From Oscillospiraceae bacterium (lineage in GTDB: Bacteria; Bacillota; Clostridia; Oscillospirales; Oscillospiraceae), in contig JAEDJB010000025.1 of the NCBI GenBank assembly GCA_016296565.1, positions 1-18,526 on the forward strand: a stretch of DNA of 18,526 bases. The letters run 5' to 3'. A program made the position numbers and the translations under genes. The notes below the pieces were generated by a model. The model had not been told where the DNA came from and did no database searches. It saw only the letters and a program-made list of their open reading frames with translations. Positions 6,581-12,021 of the stretch are shown here, piece after piece (the first letter of the stretch is position 1; each line of letters begins with the position of its first letter).

Positions 6581-7911
6581 AACGACTGCGGAGAAGAACC
6601 CTGATTACCCTTCTGCTCACCGCCGCCCTGGCGGCCGGGGTGATCTATTTCTGCGTGCAGCTGATCCAGAAAGGGGACAGCTGGGTGGGCTTTTTCGGCA
6701 CCACCTACTATGAGTCCGGCGCCATTTACGACACCAACGGGGTGAAGCTCTATGACGGCGCCACCGGGGAATATGCGGACAGCCAGACAGTCCGGGTTTC
6801 CACCCTTCATCTGGTGGGAGACCGGAACTTCGGAACCTCCCTGCGCTCGGTGCTGGCCAGCCGGCTCACCGGGTACAACCCCATCACCGGCACCACCCTG
6901 GGCAGCCACGACGTGACCTTAACCATTGACGCCTCCCTGAACGCCACCGCCTACGCCGCCCTGGGGGGCCACAAGGGCGTGGTGGCGGTGTATGACTACA
7001 CCACCGGCGACATGAAATGCCTGGTGAGCGCCCCCTCCTACGATCCCAACAATCCCCCCTCGGACATTAACGAAAACAGCGCCTACGAAGGGGTGTATCT
7101 GAATCGGTTCTTTTCCGGCACCTATCCCCCGGGCTCTACCTTCAAGCTGATCACCACGGCGGCAGCCATTGAGAAGAAGTCCGATCTGGACTCCTTCCGG
7201 TACACCTGCACCGGCAGTCTCCAGATCGGGGACGATGTGATCACCTGCCCCTACGTCCACGGCCAGAACATGGACATCAACCAGTGCCTGGCCTCCTCCT
7301 GCAACGGGGCTTACGCTACCCTGGCCCTGGAGCTGGGCGGGGACGTGCTGGAAAAGTATATGGAGCAGGCGGGTCTGCTGGACTCCATCAAGGTCTGCGA
7401 CATTCCCACCGCCAAGGGCAGCTTTGAGTCTGCCGATAAGGGCTCGGCCTATCTGGGCTGGTCCGGCGTGGGCCAGTACAAGGATCTGGTGAACCCCTGC
7501 ACCATGCTGGCCTTCGTGGGCGGCATCGCCAACCGGGGGGTAGCGGTGGTGCCCCAGGTGGTGGAGAAGGAGACCCTCTCCGGCTCCTCCGTGCCGGCAG
7601 CTTTGCCCAGCGGCACCGATACCTATAAGATTTACAGTGCGGAAACCTGTGCCCGGCTCAAGGAAATGATGCGCAACAACGTGGTGAGCCAGTACGGTCA
7701 GTCCCAGTTCGGGGACCTGGCGGTATGCGCCAAGTCCGGCACCGCGGAGGTGGGCGGCGGCAACCAGCCCCACGCCTGGTTTGTGGGCTTTATTGACGAC
7801 CCCGACCACCCCCTGGCCTTTGTGGTTCTGGTGGAAAACGGCGGCTCCGGCGCCAGCGTAGCCGGCAGCGTGGCCGCCAAGGTTCTGGCCCAGGCCACTG
7901 CCGGAGACTGA
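6577..7911 (+). CDS. Class B penicillin-binding protein (peptidoglycan DD-transpeptidase), short PbpA-like type
   Basis: 444 residues, starting at GTG 6577 with AGGAGGG about 8 nt upstream; the start overlaps the SEDS stop (GTGA). A basic N terminus is followed by one transmembrane anchor (about 9-28), a short membrane-proximal region, then the transpeptidase domain from about 130 with all three active-site motifs: S187-T-F-K190 (nucleophile Ser), S241-C-N243, and K386-S-G388 (KSGTAE). It cross-links peptidoglycan outside the membrane and is the expected partner of the SEDS polymerase encoded just upstream, a gene pairing like rodA-pbpA of Actinobacteria. It lacks the long N-terminal pedestal of E. 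coli PBP2-size proteins (over 600 residues). No clear terminator follows; a short inverted repeat (7930-7948) without T-tract lies downstream. Confidence 0.93.
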   Translation: MKRLRRRTLITLLLTAALAAGVIYFCVQLIQKGDSWVGFFGTTYYESGAIYDTNGVKLYDGATGEYADSQTVRVSTLHLVGDRNFGTSLRSVLASRLTGYNPITGTTLGSHDVTLTIDASLNATAYAALGGHKGVVAVYDYTTGDMKCLVSAPSYDPNNPPSDINENSAYEGVYLNRFFSGTYPPGSTFKLITTAAAIEKKSDLDSFRYTCTGSLQIGDDVITCPYVHGQNMDINQCLASSCNGAYATLALELGGDVLEKYMEQAGLLDSIKVCDIPTAKGSFESADKGSAYLGWSGVGQYKDLVNPCTMLAFVGGIANRGVAVVPQVVEKETLSGSSVPAALPSGTDTYKIYSAETCARLKEMMRNNVVSQYGQSQFGDLAVCAKSGTAEVGGGNQPHAWFVGFIDDPDHPLAFVVLVENGGSGASVAGSVAAKVLAQATAGD

Positions 7912-7929
7912 TCCGGGACCGGAGAGAAA

Positions 7930-7948
7930 TTTTCCAGCCCGTGGAAAA
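7930..7948. repeat. Small inverted repeat upstream of the exported-peptide promoter
   Basis: TTTTCCA (7930-7936) and TGGAAAA (7942-7948) form a 7-bp palindrome with a GCCCG centre. No T-run follows, so it is a poor terminator. It lies 30-48 bp upstream of the -10 box at 7978, where a regulator could bind. Function unknown. Confidence 0.45.
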
Positions 7949-7974
7949 ATGTAAGAGTTTTCGCCAAAGAACCG

Positions 7975-7983
7975 TGGTATACT
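7975..7983 (+). promoter_or_regulatory. Extended -10 promoter of the small exported protein gene
   Basis: TGG followed by TATACT (7978-7983), with no convincing -35 hexamer; the extended -10 may compensate. Predicted start near 7990, about 26 nt before ATG 8016. It allows transcription independent of the upstream cell-wall operon. Confidence 0.6.
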
Positions 7984-8015
7984 ATCCTTAGAAACAGCGG
8001 AAAGGAGCGGTTGCC

Positions 8016-8243
8016 ATGGGACAAAAGCTTGCGGTTTTCCTGGTGTGCCTGTGCGCGGCCATCACGCCTGTTTTCGCGGCGGCGGCGATGGCAGAGAGCG
8101 TGCAGACGGCGGAACGTCCTTTTGTGGAGTACGCCAGCGACGCATCCGGCGTACGCCTGACAGTAAGAGACGCCGGCGAGGTGCTGCTCTCCGGTGACCC
8201 CAGTCTCTGCGCTGTCCCTCTGTCTCTGGAGGAGCAGTATTAA
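8016..8243 (+). CDS. Small exported protein of unknown function (75 aa)
   Basis: 75 residues. I do not recognise a family. It has an AAAGGAG ribosome binding site 8 nt before ATG, its own extended -10 promoter, and a strong hairpin after it, so it looks like a genuine single-gene unit. The N terminus is a classical signal peptide: MGQK, a hydrophobic stretch (residues 5-20), then small-residue cleavage options around PVFA-AAA or AMA-ES (about 21-26). The mature part is about 50 residues, mildly acidic, with one Cys in SLCAVPL and no membrane segment. Possible roles (envelope peptide, cell-wall-associated factor) are speculation based on its position after the SEDS/PBP genes. Its exceptionally short length makes a truncated remnant an alternative. 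Confidence 0.65.
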   Translation: MGQKLAVFLVCLCAAITPVFAAAAMAESVQTAERPFVEYASDASGVRLTVRDAGEVLLSGDPSLCAVPLSLEEQY

Positions 8244-8258
8244 CCCAAAAGTATAGTA

Positions 8259-8291
8259 AGCGCCCCCAGCCGAAAACCGGCTGGGGGCGCT
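8259..8291. terminator. Convergent hairpin terminator between the small exported gene and the aldolase
   Basis: Perfect 14-bp GC-rich inverted repeat: 8259-8272 with 8278-8291, loop AAAAC. The T-tracts on both sides are poor (GTGTTTTGT on the + side, TTACTATACTTTT on the - side), but the stem is strong and sits exactly between convergent genes, so it probably serves both. Confidence 0.8.
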
Positions 8292-8304
8292 GTGTTTTGT
8301 CCGC

Positions 8305-8961
8305 TTATTTAATGCCCCAGGCGGGCCGCAGGCCCTCCAGGTCTTTGACCAGGCTCTCCGGCATCACCCGGTCGCAGCCCAGGGTTTTCAGGTGCAGGGT
8401 CACGTTGGCCAGTTGCTCCAGGCACTCCAGCCGGTAGTGGGCCTGCTCCATGGACTCTCCCCAGGTGACCGCCCCGTGGTACTCCAGCAGCAGGGCCCGG
8501 TAGTCCCGGCAGAAGGGGGCCACGCTGTCGGCCACCCCCTCCGAACCGGGCAGGGCAAAGGGAGCCACCGGGACCGTGCCCAGAAAGACCACCGCCTCCT
8601 GGATGACGGGCTTGTCCAGGGGAATCCCCGCGCAGGCAAAGGCTGTGGCGGCAGGGGGATGGGCGTGGACCACCGCCCGCACGTCCGGGTTCTCCTTATA
8701 AATGCGAAGGTGCATTTTCGTCTCCGAGGAGGGCTTTCTGGTGCCCTCCAGCCGGTTGCCGTCCAGGTCCAGCTTCACCAGCATGTCCTCGGTCATGGAG
8801 CCCTTGGAGACACCGGTGGGGGTCACCCATAGGGCGTTACCCCCCACCCGGACGCTGAGGTTGCCGTCGTTGGCGGCCACCAGCCCCCGCTGGTAAATTT
8901 TCAGCCCCGCGGCCAGGATCTCCGCCTTGGCCTGGGCGTCTGTGGGATAGGGTGCGCTCAT
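8305..8961 (-). CDS. Class II aldolase (FucA/AraD family), probable 5-deoxy/5-methylthioribulose-1-phosphate aldolase
   Basis: 218 residues, usual for the zinc-dependent class II aldolase/adducin fold. Visible motifs: NDGNLS (31-36) and TPTG (47-50) for phosphate binding, SSE (78-80) with the catalytic Glu E80, and zinc ligands H99 and H101 (VVHAHP) plus H162 (EYHG), the same E-H-H-H pattern as L-fuculose-1-phosphate aldolase. It would cleave a ketose 1-phosphate to DHAP and an aldehyde. No fucose or arabinose genes are nearby. Instead its start overlaps the mtnA stop by 4 nt (ATGA), with AGGAGG inside the end of mtnA. That context points to the DHAP shunt, cleaving 5-methylthioribulose or 5-deoxyribulose 1-phosphate. 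Family certain; substrate inferred from the neighbour. Confidence 0.88.
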   Translation of the reverse strand: MSAPYPTDAQAKAEILAAGLKIYQRGLVAANDGNLSVRVGGNALWVTPTGVSKGSMTEDMLVKLDLDGNRLEGTRKPSSETKMHLRIYKENPDVRAVVHAHPPAATAFACAGIPLDKPVIQEAVVFLGTVPVAPFALPGSEGVADSVAPFCRDYRALLLEYHGAVTWGESMEQAHYRLECLEQLANVTLHLKTLGCDRVMPESLVKDLEGLRPAWGIK

Positions 8962-10046
8962 CCTTCTTCCTCCTTCCAGGTCTTCCCGAAGAGCCGGGCA
9001 AAGCTCTCGTCAAAGGGCGGGTAGCAGATGCCCTTTTCCGTGACGATGGCGGTAATCAGGTCGTGGTCGGTAACGTCAAAGGCGGGGTTGTAGCACTTCA
9101 CCTCCGGCAGGGAGGAGGGCTGCTGGAAGAACTTGGACTTAATTTCCTCCCCATCCCGCAGCTCGATGGGGATGTGGTCCCCGTCGGGGCAGGTGAAGTC
9201 GATGGTGGAGGAGGGGCCCAGCACATAGAAGGGGATGCCGTAGTGTTTGGCCAGGATGGCCACCCCGGAGGTACCGATCTTGTTGGCGGTGTCCCCGTTC
9301 CGGGCCACCCGGTCGCAGCCCACGAAGCAGGCGTTGATCTTCCCCTGCTTCATGACGATGCTGGCCATGTTGTCGCAGATGAGGGTGCAGTCCACCCCCG
9401 CCCGCTGAAGCTCATAGGCGGTGAGCCGGGCGCCCTGGAGCAGAGGCCGGGTTTCGTCACACCAGGCGTGGAGGGTGATTCCCCGCTCCTTGGCCAGAAA
9501 CAGGGGGCCCAGCCCGGTGCCGTACCGGGAGGTGGCCAGAGGCCCCGCGTTGCAGTGGGTGAGGATGCCGTCCCCGTCCTTTACCAGGGACAGGCCGTAC
9601 TCGGAGATGGCGGTGCACATGGCGATGTCCTCCTGGTGGATGGCCAGGGCCGCCTGCTTCATGGCCTGCTGGATGCTGGAAATGTCCATGCAGGGCATGG
9701 CCTCCGCCACCGCCAGCATCCGGTCCAGCATGTGGCGCAGGTTCACCGCCGTAGGCCGGGAGGCGTTCAGATAGTCGTGGTTCTTCCGGCACTCGGCGAT
9801 GAATTCGCCGAAGGTGCTGGCCCTGGTCTGAAGGGCCAGCACGTACATGGCGTACCCGGCGAAGATGCCGATGGCCGGCGCGCCCCGGACCCGCAGGGTG
9901 GCAATGGCCTCGTAGAGATCCTCCGCCCGGGACAGCTCCAGATAAACCGTCTCGTTGGGCAGGCGGCTCTGATCCAGGATACGCACAGCCTGGCCGTCGT
10001 CAGACAGGCGGACGTTGTCAACATGGGTGATTTGGCTCAGTTCCAT
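8958..10046 (-). CDS. mtnA: S-methyl-5-thioribose-1-phosphate isomerase (MtnA)
   Basis: 362 residues, normal for the MtnA/eIF2B-related isomerases. It converts 5-methylthioribose 1-phosphate to 5-methylthioribulose 1-phosphate; related enzymes also take 5-deoxyribose 1-phosphate. Signatures: LRVRGAPAIG (51-60), THCNAGPLAT (163-172) with catalytic Cys C165, VGCDRVARNGDTANKIGT (242-259) with catalytic Asp D245, and YNPAFDVTDHDLIT near the C terminus. AAAGGAAG precedes ATG 10046. No other classical methionine-salvage gene (mtnB, C, D, W or X) is adjacent. The overlapping class II aldolase suggests that the product is cleaved rather than dehydrated. A good - strand promoter with overlapping inverted repeats lies upstream. 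Confidence 0.94.
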   Translation of the reverse strand: MELSQITHVDNVRLSDDGQAVRILDQSRLPNETVYLELSRAEDLYEAIATLRVRGAPAIGIFAGYAMYVLALQTRASTFGEFIAECRKNHDYLNASRPTAVNLRHMLDRMLAVAEAMPCMDISSIQQAMKQAALAIHQEDIAMCTAISEYGLSLVKDGDGILTHCNAGPLATSRYGTGLGPLFLAKERGITLHAWCDETRPLLQGARLTAYELQRAGVDCTLICDNMASIVMKQGKINACFVGCDRVARNGDTANKIGTSGVAILAKHYGIPFYVLGPSSTIDFTCPDGDHIPIELRDGEEIKSKFFQQPSSLPEVKCYNPAFDVTDHDLITAIVTEKGICYPPFDESFARLFGKTWKEEEG

Positions 10047-10073
10047 GGATGGTCACTTCCTTTTATAACTCTG

Positions 10074-10120
10074 TCCTATCCGGTTCTGATAGGAGGGGCA
10101 GGTGTGCCCGTACCTCCTAT
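10074..10120. repeat. Three alternating ATAGGA-type inverted repeats at the mtnA promoter/leader
   Basis: Arms: TCCTATC (10074-10080), GATAGGAGG (10088-10096) and CCTCCTAT (10113-10120). The middle arm is complementary to both outer ones: 7 bp with the first over a 7-nt centre, and 8 bp with the last over 16 nt containing a further GGCA/TGCC pair. The 10113-10120 arm covers the mtnA -10 box, suggesting a repressor operator. Alternative RNA pairing in the leader is also possible for the first two arms. Confidence 0.55.
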
Positions 10121-10147
10121 TGTACCAGCCGCCGCCGGGAAAAGCAA
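10119..10147 (-). promoter_or_regulatory. Promoter of mtnA-aldolase operon
   Basis: On the - strand, TTGCTT (10147-10142), exact 17-nt spacer, TACAAT (10124-10119). Predicted start near 10112, giving a leader of about 66 nt before ATG 10046. The spacer is very GC-rich. Confidence 0.7.
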
Positions 10148-10435
10148 TCGGCGGACAGGTCCCTTGGGTCAGGATAAAAGGGACAAAGGGCTTTCCACAG
10201 AGAAAAAAGATGGTTGTGCAAATTGACGGAAACAAAAATGACGAAAGTTGCCCTGAAAAATGAAAATTGCAGGAAGTGGAGAATAAAAAAAGTCCCGAAT
10301 GTTGGTTTCAAAACAGGTATTTTCCGGGAAAAATAAAAAATTCCCAGAAGAAAATGAAAGGGGACGAATAAAATCCTGCGCAGAAGGGAGTGTTTTCAGC
10401 AGAAAATGCTTCAAATAATTTGTGCAAAAGGTGCA
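10148..10435. other. AT-rich non-coding stretch between mtnA and the aminotransferase
   Basis: No credible gene: open frames here lack ribosome binding sites and protein-like composition. The stretch is rich in A-runs (for example 10203-10208 and 10285-10291), giving possible DNA curvature or upstream promoter enhancement. It holds two copies of TTGTGCAAA (10214-10222 and 10420-10428, the latter within reach of the aminotransferase promoter) and AAATTGACGGAAA (10220-10232), which recurs upstream of pyc at 15633-15645. A GGGAA...TTCCC inverted repeat lies at about 10327-10346. No function can be assigned. Confidence 0.5.
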
Positions 10436-10464
10436 TTTCATTTTTGGGAAAATGGTGTTATCAT
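10436..10464 (+). promoter_or_regulatory. Candidate promoter of the aminotransferase gene
   Basis: TTTCAT (10436-10441), 17-nt spacer, TATCAT (10459-10464) preceded by TGT (extended -10). Predicted start near 10471, leaving an unusually long leader of about 150 nt before ATG 10622. Confidence 0.6.
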
Positions 10465-10470
10465 GGTCAC

Positions 10471-10621
10471 AAGTTACAGGAGAGACATTCAGAAATGACT
10501 TTTCCTGCTCTTACATTCAAAACAGCCGGAATGAGTAGCTGGCTGTCGAGAATACTGGATCTGATACGCGGATCCAGACGATCCCTGAATCACTATTTAT
10601 TTTGAATGGGAGGAAATCTTT
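10471..10621 (+). promoter_or_regulatory. Long, potentially structured 5' leader of the aminotransferase mRNA
   Basis: Three local hairpins can form in order: CAGGA/TCCTG (10477-10481 with 10503-10507), ACAGCC/GGCTGT (10522-10527 with 10541-10546), and CTGGATC/GATCCAG (10555-10561 with 10571-10577, 9-nt loop). The GGGAGG ribosome binding site follows at about 10608-10613. A 24-codon ORF (10531-10605) overlaps hairpins two and three. I do not match it to a known riboswitch or T-box. Regulatory role is inferred from length and folding potential only. Confidence 0.4.
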
Positions 10622-11842
10622 ATGAGACTGAAAGACACTGGCCTGACCGCTGCTGAACTGAAGGCACTCGTCAAGAAGTACATGATCGAGACCTATGAGC
10701 GTATGGACTTCGTCGCTGACCGCGCCGAGGGCATCTATATGTATGATGAGAACGACGAGCCCTACCTGGACTTCTATGCAGGTATCGCCGTTAACTGCCT
10801 GGGCAACTGCAACCCCAAGGTTGTGAAGGCTATCCAGGATCAGGCTGCTACCATCATGCAGACCTTCAACTATCCCTACACCGTTCCCCAGGCTATCCTG
10901 TCCAAGGAAATCTGCGAGACCATCGGCATGGACAAGGTTCTGTATCAGAACTCCGGTGCTGAGGCCAACGAAGCTATGATCAAGATGGCTCGTAAGTGGG
11001 GCATCGAGAACATCGGCCCCGACGCTTGGCACATCATCACTGCTAAGCAGTCCTTCCACGGCCGTACCTTCGGCGCCATGACCGCTACTGGTCAGCCCGA
11101 CTCCGCTATCCAGAAGGGCTTCGGCGACCTGACCCCCGGCTTCACCTATGCCGAGTTCAACAACCTGCAGGCTTTCAAGGACGCTTATGTTGAGGGCAAG
11201 ACCTGCGCTATCATGTTCGAGCCTGTTCAGGGCGAGGGCGGCGTTTGGCCCGCTACCGACGAGTTCATCAAGGGCATCCGTGAGTTCTGCGACGAGAAGG
11301 GCATCCTGTTCTGCCTGGACGAAGTGCAGGCTGGCTGGGGCCGTTGCGGCGAGTTCATGACCTACATGACCTATGGCGTTAAGCCCGACATCGTGTCCAT
11401 GGCTAAGGCAATGGGCGGCGGCTTCCCCATCGGCGGCATCGCCTGCAACGACAAGGCTGCTTCCGCTTTCGGCCCCGGCACCCATGGTTCCACCTATGCT
11501 GGTCACCCCGTGGCTTGCGCCGCTTCCCTGGCAGTTCTGCGTGAGCTGAAGGCTGGCAAGTGGCCCGAGAACGCCAAGAAGGTCGGCGACTACTTCGCAG
11601 AGCAGCTGCTGAAGGTGCCTGGTGTTGTTGCTGTCCGTCATCGCGGCCTGTTCGTCGGCGCTGTCCTGGAGGACGGTGTTGAGGCTGTCGAAGTCAAGCG
11701 TCACTGCATCAAGAACCACTTCCTGGTCACCGCTATCGGCTCCTCCATCATCCGTATGGTGCCTCCTCTGACCATCCGCGAAGTTGACTGCGACGAGGCT
11801 TGCGCTCGCCTGGCTAAGTCCATCGCTGAGGTTAAGGGCTAA
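10622..11842 (+). CDS. Class III PLP aminotransferase, acetylornithine aminotransferase-like
   Basis: 406 residues, in the ArgD/GabT/RocD (class III, fold type I) family. PLP-site features: NSGAEANEAMIKMAR (110-124), the phosphate/ring loop, FHGRTFGAM (145-153), CLDEVQAGWGR (231-241) with D233 contacting the pyridine nitrogen, and SMAKAMGGGFPIGG with Schiff-base K262. It transfers an amino group from an omega-amine donor such as N-acetylornithine, ornithine, succinyl-diaminopimelate or GABA to 2-oxoglutarate. Closest by eye to ArgD, but no arginine-biosynthesis gene is adjacent and it stands alone between its own promoter and terminator, so the physiological substrate is open. GGGAGG lies 8 nt before ATG. 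Codon use (GCT, GTT, CGT) is distinct from the GCC/CTG/CGG style of most neighbours, suggesting strong expression. Confidence 0.85.
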   Translation: MRLKDTGLTAAELKALVKKYMIETYERMDFVADRAEGIYMYDENDEPYLDFYAGIAVNCLGNCNPKVVKAIQDQAATIMQTFNYPYTVPQAILSKEICETIGMDKVLYQNSGAEANEAMIKMARKWGIENIGPDAWHIITAKQSFHGRTFGAMTATGQPDSAIQKGFGDLTPGFTYAEFNNLQAFKDAYVEGKTCAIMFEPVQGEGGVWPATDEFIKGIREFCDEKGILFCLDEVQAGWGRCGEFMTYMTYGVKPDIVSMAKAMGGGFPIGGIACNDKAASAFGPGTHGSTYAGHPVACAASLAVLRELKAGKWPENAKKVGDYFAEQLLKVPGVVAVRHRGLFVGAVLEDGVEAVEVKRHCIKNHFLVTAIGSSIIRMVPPLTIREVDCDEACARLAKSIAEVKG

Positions 11843-11889
11843 TTCTTAATTAACCCAACCCGCGAGGTTACTCCAAAGTGGTAACTTTC

Positions 11890-11922
11890 ATCCCCCCTGC
11901 CAATCGGCGGGGGGGATTTTTT
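11890..11922 (+). terminator. Terminator of the aminotransferase gene
   Basis: 12-bp stem: 11890-11901 with 11906-11917 (one T-G wobble), AATC loop, followed by TTTTTT (11917-11922). A classic intrinsic terminator 47 nt after the stop. Confidence 0.93.
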
Positions 11923-11957
11923 ATGCAGCGAACAAGGGCATGTATGTTAAACACCGC

Positions 11958-11992
11958 AAAAAAACAGCCCCGGCTCATGCGAGCCGGGGCTG
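11958..11992 (-). terminator. Terminator of pyc
   Basis: Perfect 12-bp stem: 11965-11976 with 11981-11992, loop ATGC. Read on the - strand it is followed by seven T (complement of 11958-11964). It lies about 30 nt beyond the pyc stop and back to back with the aminotransferase terminator. Confidence 0.93.
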
Positions 11993-12021
11993 CTGTCGTT
12001 TTTCAGTTGGACGGGAACCTC

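Noticed and set aside
7930..7948. TTTTCCA/TGGAAAA hairpin as terminator of the PBP gene
   Set aside because: Stem is short, AT-rich and without a following T-tract; kept only as an inverted repeat of unknown role.
10190..10201. A TTTCCACAG stretch resembling a DnaA box
   Set aside because: It is isolated, mismatched from TTATCCACA, and lacks clustered boxes or an adjacent dnaA/dnaN gene, so there is no origin signal.
10148..10435. The AT-rich spacer as a horizontally acquired island
   Set aside because: Only intergenic DNA is AT-rich; flanking genes are typical of the chromosome, and no integrase, transposase, tRNA or boundary repeats are present.
10463..10498. An 11-codon ORF with tandem AGG AGA Arg codons just upstream of the aminotransferase leader
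   Set aside because: Its ATG overlaps the predicted -10 box and lies upstream of the predicted transcript start, so it should not be on the mRNA unless another promoter exists.
10517..11719. A 400-codon - strand open frame antisense to the aminotransferase
   Set aside because: Shadow of the strongly biased codon use of the aminotransferase; no start signals or recognisable domain.
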